Program-made: the position numbers and the translations under genes
Origin: a candidate division FCPU426 bacterium
GTDB lineage: Bacteria > Oederibacteriota > Muellerivitia > Muellerivitales > Muellerivitaceae
Length of the DNA: 46,002 nucleotides
NCBI GenBank assembly: GCA_030038835.1
Contig: JASHQZ010000153.1
Span: 1-46,002, forward strand
Reading direction: 5' to 3'
Part shown: piece by piece, positions 15,464 through 23,800 of the stretch
Layout of the letters: each line of letters opens with the position of its first letter
Numbering within the stretch: the first letter of the stretch is position 1
Notes under the pieces: generated by a model
The model's input: only the letters and a program-made list of their open reading frames with translations
Databases searched by the model: none
Told to the model about the DNA's origin: nothing

Positions 15464-15799
15464 TTGGCCGTTTATACGACGAACGAAACCATTACCGTGC
15501 TGCGCCTTTCGGGCGACATCGGCGTTTCCGACATGGAGGCGCTTCTGCGCAAGATGACGGACCTGGTCTTGGGGAACAAGAACAAGGCGGTCCTGAACTT
15601 CCGACAGGTGAAGCACATCTCCCTTAACGCCATCTCCAAGCTGGCCGAGCGCAACCAGCGTTTCCGGGCCTTGGGCGGGGAGGTCAAATTGGCCGGGCTG
15701 ACTCCCTACGTCGCCAACCTGTTCAAGCTCGTCGGGGCCTATTCGGGCTTTGATGTGGTCCTGGATGAGGAAGAAGCCGTCGCCCGCTTTGAAAGCTGA
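15464..15799 (+). CDS. Second STAS-domain protein, divergent
   Basis: About 111 residues, again a bare STAS fold: TITVLRLSGDIGVSDMEALL, AVLNFRQVKHISLNAISKL, then GGEVKLAGLTPYVANLFKLV. The SpoIIAA phosphosite loop is replaced by ISLNAIS, so no serine stands at the modified position and the usual GLG turn is lost. It is diverged from the 15011 product, so this is not a recent duplicate. The TTG start is chosen because GGAGGGG ends 3 bases before it; a TTG at 15452 lies just upstream of that site. Its stop overlaps the likely start region of rsmH by 35 bases, tying its translation to that gene. Confidence 0.8.
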   Translation: MAVYTTNETITVLRLSGDIGVSDMEALLRKMTDLVLGNKNKAVLNFRQVKHISLNAISKLAERNQRFRALGGEVKLAGLTPYVANLFKLVGAYSGFDVVLDEEEAVARFES

Positions 15800-16766
15800 G
15801 CAAACCCATATACCGGTCCTCTTAAAGGAAACGGTGGAATGGTTGTCCCCGCCTCCCGACGGGGTAGTGCTGGATATGACGGTCGGGATGGGCGGCCACG
15901 CGCAGGAGCTTTTGAAATCCCTTCCGCGGGGCCGCCTGGTTGGGTTGGACCAGGATGCCGATGCCCTTCAACACGCTGGCCGAGCACTCAGGAAGGACCC
16001 CCGGGTCTCCCTGTTCAAGGCTAACTTCGCCGACATCCTGTGGGTGCTAAAAGACCTTTCGATCAGCGAGGTTGACAGCGTGTTGATGGATATTGGCGTA
16101 TCCTCCCTTCAATTGGACACGGCCGGGCGCGGCTTTTCATTCGGCCTGGACGGCCCCCTGGACATGCGCATGGACATCCATTCGGGCCACACGGCCGCTT
16201 GGGTCGTGAACACCTACCCGGAAGGGAAGCTTTCCAAAGTCATCTTCGAGTACGGCGAGGAACCCAAGGCGCGCGCCCTGGCCCGGGCCATCGTGAGGGC
16301 CCGGGAGCAAAAGCATTTGGAAACCACCGGGGAACTGGCCGCGCTGGCCTTGCGAGTCTTGGGCAAACCCCGCCCCAAGCGGGGGGAGCCGTCCCGGCAC
16401 CCCGCCACCCGGCTTTTCCAGGCCCTCCGTATCGAGGTCAACCGCGAGCTGGAAGTACTGGAAAAGGGCTTGAAAGCGGCCCTTTACTTCTTAAAACCGG
16501 GCGGCCGGATCGCCGCCATTACCTTTCATTCGCTGGAAGACCGCATCGTCAAACAGTTCTTCAAAACCGAGGCCATGGACTGCCTCTGCCCGCCCGATAT
16601 CCCCCAATGCGTTTGCGGACACAAGGCCTCTCTGCGGATCCTGACCGGCAAGCCCGTGACGGCCTCCGAAGAGGAGGTCCGCCAAAACCCCCGGTCCCGA
16701 AGCGCGAAGCTCCGGGCCGCGGAAAAACTGCGGCCATCGGTCGTTAGCCCTCCATCCTCGGTTTGA
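15765..16766 (+). CDS. rsmH: 16S rRNA (cytosine(1402)-N4)-methyltransferase RsmH
   Basis: A protein of about 333 residues that methylates N4 of C1402 in the 16S rRNA decoding site using SAM. It contains HIPVLLKETVEWL, the SAM motif VVLDMTVGMGGHAQELL, LMDIGVSSLQLD, the segment RGFSFGLDGPLDMRMD and ITFHSLEDRIVKQFF. The start is uncertain: the ATG at 15765 is chosen, but ATG 15753 and TTG 15789 are also in frame and none has a strong binding site. The start lies inside the preceding STAS gene. The 3' end overlaps the ftsL region by a few bases. A conserved dcw member. Confidence 0.94.
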   Translation: MRKKPSPALKAEQTHIPVLLKETVEWLSPPPDGVVLDMTVGMGGHAQELLKSLPRGRLVGLDQDADALQHAGRALRKDPRVSLFKANFADILWVLKDLSISEVDSVLMDIGVSSLQLDTAGRGFSFGLDGPLDMRMDIHSGHTAAWVVNTYPEGKLSKVIFEYGEEPKARALARAIVRAREQKHLETTGELAALALRVLGKPRPKRGEPSRHPATRLFQALRIEVNRELEVLEKGLKAALYFLKPGGRIAAITFHSLEDRIVKQFFKTEAMDCLCPPDIPQCVCGHKASLRILTGKPVTASEEEVRQNPRSRSAKLRAAEKLRPSVVSPPSSV

Positions 16767-16783
16767 AAGGGAACGGTCAAACC

Positions 16784-17215
16784 ATGCAGTCGACAGGCAC
16801 GATCAACATCGGGATGAAGAAGGCCGGGGAGATCCTCGACGCGGGCCTTTTCTGGCGCGGCAACCTGGCCAAGGCTGTCAAACGGCGCGATTTCAGGGGC
16901 ACGCTGGGGGGGGTCCTGGCCCTGAGCCTTTTCCTTTTTTTTTACGTCTGGCAGCACATGCAGGCGGTCAAGCTGGGTTACGAGGTACAGGAGCTGAAAA
17001 TGGAGAAACAGGAATTGACCAACCAATATTACTACCTCAAGTTCCAAATGTACGACGTGAACAGCCTCACGCGGGTGGAAAAAGTGGCAAGGGACCAGTT
17101 GGGGATGGTGACGCCCCGGGCGGACCAAATCGTCATTTTGGACGATGGGACCTCCTTTTATCCGCGATGGTTCTCCTTTTGGACCAGCGCGATGAAAAAA
17201 ACGGATGCCAAGTGA
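16784..17215 (+). CDS. ftsL: Cell division protein FtsL
   Basis: A 143-residue bitopic division protein that joins FtsB and FtsQ to recruit the septal synthase. A cytoplasmic N-terminus of about 40 residues precedes one membrane span (GGVLALSLFLFFYVWQ). A coiled-coil stretch follows (LGYEVQELKMEKQELTNQYY), then the conserved motif EKVARDQLGMVTP. This layout is diagnostic though the family diverges fast. The ATG at 16784 is favoured, with AAAGGGA about 12 bases upstream; the TTG at 16763 overlaps the rsmH stop. The position between rsmH and ftsI confirms the assignment. No separate ftsB is seen here. Confidence 0.85.
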   Translation: MQSTGTINIGMKKAGEILDAGLFWRGNLAKAVKRRDFRGTLGGVLALSLFLFFYVWQHMQAVKLGYEVQELKMEKQELTNQYYYLKFQMYDVNSLTRVEKVARDQLGMVTPRADQIVILDDGTSFYPRWFSFWTSAMKKTDAK

Positions 17216-17222
17216 GCCGCCG

Positions 17223-17420
17223 ATGAACGCGGAGAAGCCCCACAAGATTAAACAAAAGGAAATTCGGCCACGGACGCGTGGGAGGAATGGGGCCGGCCCA
17301 AACCCAAAGGCGGGCCAACCTGCTTATTCTTTTCGCCCCCCTCCATCCCCTGGATCCCCTTCACCTGTGGCCCAACCCTTTTTTGATTTGGAATCGGCTG
17401 TTGCTTCGGAGTCCCTATGA
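17223..17420 (+). CDS. Small proline-rich ORF between ftsL and ftsI
   Basis: A 65-codon frame that starts 8 bases after the ftsL stop and ends in an ATGA overlap with the ftsI start. The product begins MNAEKPHKIKQKE, is strongly basic in its first third (IRPRTRGRNG), then proline- and serine-rich (FRPPPSPGSPSPVAQP), and ends acidic (FDLESAVASESL). There is no membrane span. No strong binding site is seen. It may couple ftsL and ftsI translation even if the peptide has no function. Tentative. Confidence 0.4.
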   Translation: MNAEKPHKIKQKEIRPRTRGRNGAGPNPKAGQPAYSFRPPPSPGSPSPVAQPFFDLESAVASESL

Positions 17421-19558
17421 GCGGGTTAAGGCATTACAACCAAATCCAAAAGCGGCTCCTTCTGTTGCAGGGGCTCATCCTGGCCTCGGTGCTTTGCGTG
17501 GAGGGACGCCTGGCCTACCTTCAGGTCCTCAAACACGCGGAATTCCGCCAGCTGGCCTACCACCAGCAATACACACCCAAGGAAACCACCCCCTCCCGGG
17601 GCGTCATCGAGGACCGGTCGGGGGCCTTGCTTGCCATGAATATCGGTTTGTTCAATGTTTGCGCCCATCCCAACCAGATCGCCGAAAAGGCGTCCACGGC
17701 CGAGGCCCTCTCCCGCGCCCTGGGGATGTCTTATGCCGAGATCCTCTCCAAGATCGCCGGGGACAAGCCCTTTGCCTGGGTGGCCCGCCAGGTGCCCTAT
17801 GAGCGGTCCCAGGCGGTGGAAAACCTGAAATTGCAGGGCGTGGAGGCCTCCCGCGAGCAAAGGCGCTTTTATCCCGACCATGAGATGGCCGCCCACGTGC
17901 TGGGATTCGCAGGCATCGACGACCAGGGGTTGAACGGGCTGGAGCGCGAATACAACAACAGCCTCACCGGGAAGAGCGGGCTGGTTTTGACCGAAAGGGA
18001 CGCCCGTGGACGGGTGGTGTTGTCCGACAACGAAACCAAAATGGCCGCCGTGGACGGCCTGAACGTGGTGACCACCCTCGACAAGACCCTCCAGCACATC
18101 GCCCAGGTGGAACTGGAAAAGGCCTACGAGAAATACCGCTGCAAGGCAGCCTCCATCGCGGTCATCGACCCCCGCACCGGAGAAATCCTGGCCCTGGCCA
18201 ACTATCCCAATTTCGACCCCAACCACTTCAATGAAGTCCCCCAGGAATGTTGGAAGGACCGGATGGTGAACGACGAATTTGAACCCGGCAGCACCTTCAA
18301 GCTGGTGGCGGCCGTGGGCGCCCTGGAGGAGGGCGCGGTGAACGAAGACGACAAGTTTTTCTGCGAAAACGGGGCCTACCGCACCGATTACGGCCGGGTG
18401 GTGACGGACCACGAGAAGTATGGCTGGCTGACCTTCCGGGAAATCTTCGGGTATTCCAGCAACATCGGCATGGTGAAGGTGGCCGCCAAGCTGGGCGAGA
18501 AAAATCTATTCCGTTATTGCCAGCGTTTCGGCTTCGGCGTGACCACCGGTATCGACCTGCCGGGGGAGGTTTCCGGCACCTTGCGGCCCTTGGACAAATG
18601 GAGCGGCCTTTCCATGACCACCATTCCCTACGGCTATGAGGTGTCCACGACGCCCATCCAGATGTTGGCCGCCTACGCGGCCATCGCCAATGGCGGGGTC
18701 ATGATGCGGCCCCACGTAGTGAAAGAACTGGTGGATTCGGAAGGCAAGGTGGTCCGGGAATTCGGGCCCCAAAAAATCCGCCGCGTGTGCTCGGCCCAAA
18801 CCGCCACGCGCATCACGGAAATGATGAAATGGGTCGTGGAAAAGGGGACGGGCACGGCGGTGGCCCTGCCCTCCTACGACATCGCCGGAAAAACCGGTAC
18901 CGCCTACAAATTCATGAATGGGCATTACTCCAAGTATGACTACGTCTCCTCCTTCATCGGCTTCGTGCCGGCGGAAAACCCCAAGTTCGCCATCTACGTC
19001 TCCCTGGACGACCCCCGTGGGCTTTATTGGGGCGGTTACACGGCCGGCCCGGTCTTCAAAGAAGTGGCCAAGCGGGCGCTCGTGTACGACCTGGTGCCGG
19101 GCAAGGATCAGGCGCCGGCCGTGGCGCAGGACGGGGAACGGCGTTCCATTCCATCCTTCAAAGGCCTGACCCGCGAGCAAAGCGCGTGGCTGGCCCAGGA
19201 GGGCCGGTTCGGAATCAAGTTCAACGGCCAGGGGGACCGGGTGGTGGACCAGTCCCTGCCAGCCGGAGGAACGCTGGCGCCGGAAAACAACAAGCCCGTC
19301 AAGATTGTCCTGACCCTAGGGGCGCCCCCGGCTCCCCTGGCCCAGGGTGTCATGCCGGATTTAAGGGGAAAGACCAAACGGCAGGCCCTGGCCCTTTTGG
19401 CGCCGCTTGGAATACGCGTGAACTTCAAGGGCGAGGGGGTGGTGCGATCGCAATTTCCACCCGCAGGGCGGGCGGTCCAGGACGGAACGGCCTGCGACTT
19501 GAGCTGCGAGGTGCCCGTGGCCAAAACGACTTCCTCCGACGGGGAGAGCAACTCGTGA
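17417..19558 (+). CDS. ftsI: Septal peptidoglycan transpeptidase FtsI/PBP2-type with two PASTA domains
   Basis: A 713-residue class B penicillin-binding protein that crosslinks septal peptidoglycan. A short cytoplasmic tail and one membrane span (LLLLQGLILASVLCVEG) lead into the dimerisation domain (RGVIEDRSGALLAMN). The transpeptidase domain has its nucleophile at Ser292 in the motif STFK, the SSN motif at 347-349 and KTGT at 492-495. Two PASTA domains (about 577-635 and 645-700) occupy the C-terminus. PASTA modules bind muropeptides or beta-lactams and are usual in Gram-positive SpoVD and PBP2x; they are less common on FtsI of diderm bacteria. The stop overlaps the murE start by one frame (GTGA). 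Confidence 0.95.
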   Translation: MSGLRHYNQIQKRLLLLQGLILASVLCVEGRLAYLQVLKHAEFRQLAYHQQYTPKETTPSRGVIEDRSGALLAMNIGLFNVCAHPNQIAEKASTAEALSRALGMSYAEILSKIAGDKPFAWVARQVPYERSQAVENLKLQGVEASREQRRFYPDHEMAAHVLGFAGIDDQGLNGLEREYNNSLTGKSGLVLTERDARGRVVLSDNETKMAAVDGLNVVTTLDKTLQHIAQVELEKAYEKYRCKAASIAVIDPRTGEILALANYPNFDPNHFNEVPQECWKDRMVNDEFEPGSTFKLVAAVGALEEGAVNEDDKFFCENGAYRTDYGRVVTDHEKYGWLTFREIFGYSSNIGMVKVAAKLGEKNLFRYCQRFGFGVTTGIDLPGEVSGTLRPLDKWSGLSMTTIPYGYEVSTTPIQMLAAYAAIANGGVMMRPHVVKELVDSEGKVVREFGPQKIRRVCSAQTATRITEMMKWVVEKGTGTAVALPSYDIAGKTGTAYKFMNGHYSKYDYVSSFIGFVPAENPKFAIYVSLDDPRGLYWGGYTAGPVFKEVAKRALVYDLVPGKDQAPAVAQDGERRSIPSFKGLTREQSAWLAQEGRFGIKFNGQGDRVVDQSLPAGGTLAPENNKPVKIVLTLGAPPAPLAQGVMPDLRGKTKRQALALLAPLGIRVNFKGEGVVRSQFPPAGRAVQDGTACDLSCEVPVAKTTSSDGESNS

Positions 19559-21036
19559 AATTCCTGACCCTCTCCAAAACCATCAAGGGCGCGAAAATGG
19601 CGGGTAAGGGCAACCCCGTATTGACGGGCATCGCGGAAAATTCCAAAACAACCCATCCGGGCGAGCTTTTCGTTTGCATCCCCGGGTCCAAGGCCGACGG
19701 GCGGGCCTATGCGGAGGAAGCGGTGCAGTTGGGCGCCCAGGCCCTCGTGGTCCAAGGCGAACCCTTGCGGGGTTTGGAAGTCCCCCAACTGGTGGTCAAG
19801 GACAGCCGGGAGGCCCTGGCCCGCCTGGCCCACGCCTACTATGGAAACCCCTCGAAAAAGGTCAAAGTGCTCGGCGTGACCGGCACCAAAGGGAAAACCA
19901 CCACTACCTACCTGATCCGTTCCATCCTTCAAAAAGCGGGCCAGGAAGCGGGTTTGATCGGCACCATCGCCTACCAGATCGGCCCCAAGATTTACGAGGC
20001 CAACAATACCACGCCCTCGTCCCTGACCCTGGTCAAGCTCCTGGACGAAATGCGCAGGAAAAAATGCAAATGGGCGGTGATGGAGGTTTCCTCGCACGCA
20101 CTGGAGATGAAGCGGGTCCTGGGGGTGGAGTTCACGGGCGCGGTCTTCACCAACCTGGGCCGGGACCACCTGGACTACCACAAGAATTTCACCAACTATT
20201 TTATGGCCAAACGACGGTTGTTTACGGAGTTCAAGAGCGTCAAGGCCCGCGCGGTCAACGCGGACGACCCCTACGGCCAGAAACTTTTGAGGGAGCTCAA
20301 GTCCAAGGCCGTGGGTTACGGGATCAAGTCCAAATGCGCCTATCGCGCCGCCCATGTGGAGCATAAGCCGGGACTGATCCGTTTCGAGGTGCAAGGCCAA
20401 AAATTCGAGGCGCCGCTGACGGGTCTCTTCAATGTTTACAACTCGCTGGCCGCCCTTTCGGTCTTAAGGGAACTGGGCCTTTCCTGGGAAGTCCTGAAGG
20501 ACGGGTTGAGGCGCGCGCCGGCGGTTCCGGGCCGGTTCGAGGAAGTCTCCGCCGGACAGGATTTCACGGTACTGGTGGATTACGCCCACACGCCCGACGC
20601 CCTGAAGCAGGCCCTGGCGGCCTCCCGGGAAATTTTGGGGAAAAAGAGCCGGCACCGGCTGATCTCGGTGTTCGGGTGCGGCGGGGACCGGGACAAAACC
20701 AAGCGCCCCTTGATGGGCAAGATTTCCGCCCAACTGGCCGACATGACGGTGGTGACCTCGGACAACCCGCGCACGGAAAACCCCTCGGCCATTTTGGAGG
20801 ACATCCTGCGGGGGATCCCCCGGCCGCTCCGGGAAAACGGGCACCGAAAGGTTTGGGTGGAGGAGGAGCGGGGCGCGGCCATCCTCAAAGCGCTGTCCAT
20901 GGCTCAAAAGGGGGACTTGGTCCTTATCGCGGGCAAGGGCCATGAGACCTACCAGATTATCGGTAACGAGAAGCGCCACTTCGACGACCGGGAAGTGGCA
21001 AGGGAAATACTGAAGAAGATGACCAAGGCTTCCTAA
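19555..21036 (+). CDS. murE: UDP-MurNAc-tripeptide synthetase MurE (meso-DAP type)
   Basis: A 493-residue ligase that adds the third residue to UDP-MurNAc-dipeptide, using ATP. The P-loop GTKGKTTTT contains Lys114; the carbamylated lysine lies in YFMAKRRLF (Lys219). TTPSSLTLV recognises the UDP-MurNAc part. Near residues 403-406 it has DNPR, the motif of enzymes that use meso-diaminopimelate rather than lysine. FGCGGDRDKTKRP is also present. The GTG start overlaps the ftsI stop. The frame is open far upstream within ftsI; that extension has no MurE character and is discarded. TAATG couples it to murF. Confidence 0.96.
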   Translation: MKFLTLSKTIKGAKMAGKGNPVLTGIAENSKTTHPGELFVCIPGSKADGRAYAEEAVQLGAQALVVQGEPLRGLEVPQLVVKDSREALARLAHAYYGNPSKKVKVLGVTGTKGKTTTTYLIRSILQKAGQEAGLIGTIAYQIGPKIYEANNTTPSSLTLVKLLDEMRRKKCKWAVMEVSSHALEMKRVLGVEFTGAVFTNLGRDHLDYHKNFTNYFMAKRRLFTEFKSVKARAVNADDPYGQKLLRELKSKAVGYGIKSKCAYRAAHVEHKPGLIRFEVQGQKFEAPLTGLFNVYNSLAALSVLRELGLSWEVLKDGLRRAPAVPGRFEEVSAGQDFTVLVDYAHTPDALKQALAASREILGKKSRHRLISVFGCGGDRDKTKRPLMGKISAQLADMTVVTSDNPRTENPSAILEDILRGIPRPLRENGHRKVWVEEERGAAILKALSMAQKGDLVLIAGKGHETYQIIGNEKRHFDDREVAREILKKMTKAS

Positions 21037-22376
21037 TGCTTCCATGGACCTTGCGGGAGGTTGCCGCCCTTGCCAACGGGCGGCTGGTGAGGGGGGAGGG
21101 TGAAAGCAGAATCACGGGGGTCGTGCACGACACCCGCGACGTGGGAAAGGGCGACCTTTTCGCCGCCATCCGCGGGAGCCGGCTGGACGGCCACCGGTTC
21201 GTCAGGCAAGCCGCGCAAAAGGGCGCCAAGGCCGCGTTGGTTTCCCGGGTCATGGCCGTGGGGGTTCCGCAAGTCCTGGTGGCGGACACCACCCGGGCGT
21301 TGGGCGACCTGGGGAGGGCCCAACGGCTGCAGTGGAACGGCCCTGTGGTGGCGGTGACGGGCAGCGTGGGCAAGACCACGGTCAAGGACATGACGGCCCA
21401 ACTGCTCTCGGGTTCCTTCCGGGTCCTGAAGACGCAGGGGAACCTGAACAACCAATGGGGCCTGCCGCTGACCCTGTTGAAGCTGAGGACGGAGCATGAG
21501 GTGGCAGTGGTGGAGCTGGGCATCAACCACCCCGGGGAAATGGAAAGGCTTTCCGACATATCCAGGCCCGACGTGGCCGTGGTGACGGCCATCGGGGAGG
21601 CGCACCTTGGGTTTTTCAAGGACCGCCGCCACCTGGCGCGGGAAAAACAAACGATCGCGGCGCATTTAAGGGAAAGGGGAACCAACATCTTGAACGCGAA
21701 CGACGCCTTGCTGAGGAAGAACGTGGAAAACGTGATGACCTTCGGGCTGAAATTGGGCCAGGTGCGGGCCGTCCGCCTGGAGCCGGACGGGTTGGGGACG
21801 CGTTTCGAGATCCGGGCGCAGGGTGAAACTGCGGCCACGCGGCTTTCCATGCCGGGCGCGCACAACGTGCGCAATTCCATGGCGGCGGTTGCGGCGGGCC
21901 TGGCCCTGGGGATCCCCTTGAAGGCCCTGGCCCAACGGTTGAGGAACTTTGTTTCCGAAGCGCCCATGCGCATGGAGATCAAGAACCTGGGCGGCATCCT
22001 TTTCGTCAACGACGCGTACAACGCCTCGCCGACCTCGATGGAGGCGGCCCTGGTCACCTTCGCCGGCATGCAGGGCCCGCAACGCAAATGGGCGGTCCTG
22101 GGCGACATGCTGGAACTGGGAGAATTCTCGCCCGAGACCCATTACCGCATCGCGAAAAAGGCCATGGGCAGCGGTTTGGAGGGCGTGCTTTTGGTAGGGT
22201 CCCGCATGCGGAGGGCCTTCAACGGCTTGACCGGGGGACAAAAAAACAAGGCCTGGGCCTTCGGGGAAGTGGCGGACGCCCGGATGTTCTTAAGGCGGTC
22301 CGTGGAGAAGGGCGACGCGGTCCTCTTGAAGGCCTCGAGAGGCATGAGGTTGGAAAAAATCCTGGAGGGATTTTGA
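21036..22376 (+). CDS. murF: UDP-MurNAc-tripeptide:D-Ala-D-Ala ligase MurF
   Basis: A 446-residue Mur ligase that adds D-Ala-D-Ala to the tripeptide precursor. The N-terminal domain carries ITGVVHDTRDVGKGDLFAAI. The central ATP site is VAVTGSVGKTTVKDMTA, with the family's serine in place of the asparagine or lysine of the other Mur ligases. NLNNQWGLPLTLL, VVELGINHPGEM and FVNDAYNASPTSMEAAL are MurF hallmarks. The start ATG overlaps the murE TAA. Its end is one base before the next small ORF. Confidence 0.96.
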   Translation: MLPWTLREVAALANGRLVRGEGESRITGVVHDTRDVGKGDLFAAIRGSRLDGHRFVRQAAQKGAKAALVSRVMAVGVPQVLVADTTRALGDLGRAQRLQWNGPVVAVTGSVGKTTVKDMTAQLLSGSFRVLKTQGNLNNQWGLPLTLLKLRTEHEVAVVELGINHPGEMERLSDISRPDVAVVTAIGEAHLGFFKDRRHLAREKQTIAAHLRERGTNILNANDALLRKNVENVMTFGLKLGQVRAVRLEPDGLGTRFEIRAQGETAATRLSMPGAHNVRNSMAAVAAGLALGIPLKALAQRLRNFVSEAPMRMEIKNLGGILFVNDAYNASPTSMEAALVTFAGMQGPQRKWAVLGDMLELGEFSPETHYRIAKKAMGSGLEGVLLVGSRMRRAFNGLTGGQKNKAWAFGEVADARMFLRRSVEKGDAVLLKASRGMRLEKILEGF

Positions 22377-22377
22377 G

Positions 22378-22572
22378 ATGCTCGACCTGAAACAGTTCCT
22401 GGACGGCTTGGCGGACGAGAACCACCCCTTCCGCAAAGGGCCGGATTTAAGGCAAGGATCGGCCCTGCCCCCGGAAGAAACAATGGAGAAGGTGTGGGGG
22501 CCCTTCCGGAGGGATGAAGCTTGGAGGGAGCGGCAGGTGCGGTTTTACTTCATGAGGATCAACAAAAACTAA
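22378..22572 (+). CDS. Small ORF between murF and mraY, unrecognised
   Basis: A 64-residue frame starting 1 base after the murF stop, with GGAGGG 9 bases before its ATG. The product starts MLDLKQFLDGLADENHPF, has a central RQGSALPPEETMEKVWG and a basic, aromatic C-terminal part (RERQVRFYFMRINKN). It has no signal peptide or membrane span and is highly charged, so likely cytoplasmic. It resembles no standard dcw protein I know. Ten bases separate it from mraY. The strong binding site and tight packing argue that it is translated. Confidence 0.65.
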   Translation: MLDLKQFLDGLADENHPFRKGPDLRQGSALPPEETMEKVWGPFRRDEAWRERQVRFYFMRINKN

Positions 22573-22582
22573 GGATTCAACG

Positions 22583-23671
22583 GTGCTTTACAAACTACTT
22601 TACCCCCTGGCCAGCCATTTCATCGGTTTCAACGTCTTCCGTTACGTCACCTTCCGGAGCGTCTACGCCGCCGTGACGGCTTTCGGGCTCTGCCTGCTTT
22701 GGGGACGCGCGGTGATCGCCCGAATCCAGGCGGCCCAACTGGGGGAGAAAATACGCTATGACGGCCCGGCCGGCCATTCCTCCAAGGCTGGAACGCCCAC
22801 CATGGGAGGGGTTCTCATCCTTTTGGCGCTTGTCCTCAGCGGCCTTCTTTGGGTGCGTTTGGACTCGAAATTCTTCTGGCTGGCCTTCTTTTCCATCCTG
22901 TGGTTCGGCTGCCTCGGATTTTTGGACGACCTCATCAAGCTCAAGGGCATCGGTAAAAGCCGGGGAATTCCCGGGGGGTGGAAGCTGATGTTCCAGTTCA
23001 TCGGGGCCATCCTGATTGTTTATGGATACCTGTATGTCCTGCCGGACGACTTCGTCTTGAAAACCGCCATTACCCTTCCTTTCTTTAAACATCCGCTCAA
23101 CCTGGACGTGGTCTACCCCTTTTTCGCCATCCTCGTCATCGTCGGGGCCTCCAATTCGGTCAACCTGACGGACGGATTGGATGGGCTGGCCATCGGCTGC
23201 ACCACCTTCGCGGCCATGGCCTTCGTGGTGGTCACCTATGTGTCCGGCAACGTGAAGTTCAGCGAGTACCTCAAAATCATCCAAGTGCCGGGCTCCAGCG
23301 AGCTCACGGTCCTTTGCGCGGCCCTGGTGGGAGCGGGACTGGGGTTCCTCTGGTTCAACGCCCCCCCGGCGCAAATCTTCATGGGCGACACCGGATCGCT
23401 TGCCTTGGGCGGACTTTTAGGGACCATCGCGGTGATGGTAAAGCAGGAAGTCCTCCTCATCATCGTGGGCGGCATCTTCGTGGCCGAGGCGCTTTCGGTC
23501 ATCATCCAAGTGACTTCCTTCAAGATGAGCGGCAAGAGGGTTTTCAAGATGGCGCCCTTGCACCACCATTTCGAGTTGTCGGGGGTTCCCGAATCCAAGC
23601 TCATCGTGAGGTTTTGGATCATCGCCATCATATTGACGTTGCTGACGCTTTCGACCTTGAAACTTCGTTGA
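22583..23671 (+). CDS. mraY: Phospho-MurNAc-pentapeptide transferase MraY
   Basis: A 362-residue integral membrane enzyme that transfers phospho-MurNAc-pentapeptide to undecaprenyl phosphate, making lipid I. About ten spans are visible. The catalytic regions include HSSKAGTPTMGGVLILL, the aspartate pair in LGFLDDLIKL, NSVNLTDGLDGLAIG and FMGDTGSLALGG, and the histidine loop APLHHHFEL. The GTG start has AAGGA 8 bases upstream. The length fits E. coli MraY (360). Confidence 0.97.
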   Translation: MLYKLLYPLASHFIGFNVFRYVTFRSVYAAVTAFGLCLLWGRAVIARIQAAQLGEKIRYDGPAGHSSKAGTPTMGGVLILLALVLSGLLWVRLDSKFFWLAFFSILWFGCLGFLDDLIKLKGIGKSRGIPGGWKLMFQFIGAILIVYGYLYVLPDDFVLKTAITLPFFKHPLNLDVVYPFFAILVIVGASNSVNLTDGLDGLAIGCTTFAAMAFVVVTYVSGNVKFSEYLKIIQVPGSSELTVLCAALVGAGLGFLWFNAPPAQIFMGDTGSLALGGLLGTIAVMVKQEVLLIIVGGIFVAEALSVIIQVTSFKMSGKRVFKMAPLHHHFELSGVPESKLIVRFWIIAIILTLLTLSTLKLR

Positions 23672-23679
23672 ACGAAAGG

Positions 23680-23781
23680 CCAACACGAAGGCACAAAGAC
23701 CCCCAGAAAGGCAGCGAAGTGATAAAGAAAAAAAACCAAAGTAAAAAAGATGGTCCATGTGCCTTCGTAACCCCGTGTTGG
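23680..23781. repeat. Inverted repeat element between mraY and murD
   Basis: CCAACACGAAGGCACA (23680-23695) pairs with TGTGCCTTCG...CGTGTTGG (23758-23781), the second arm having an 8-base insertion. The middle is AT-rich. It resembles the 1281-1450 element in general style (C-A-C-rich arm, AT-rich centre) though the arm sequence differs. Confidence 0.55.
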
Positions 23782-23800
23782 AAGTTGGTTTAGGAGACTT

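Noticed and set aside
19027-19554. In-frame open extension upstream of murE, inside ftsI
   Set aside because: The frame is open by chance in GC-rich sequence; its translation is low-complexity and the GTG at 19555 overlaps the ftsI stop as in a normal junction.
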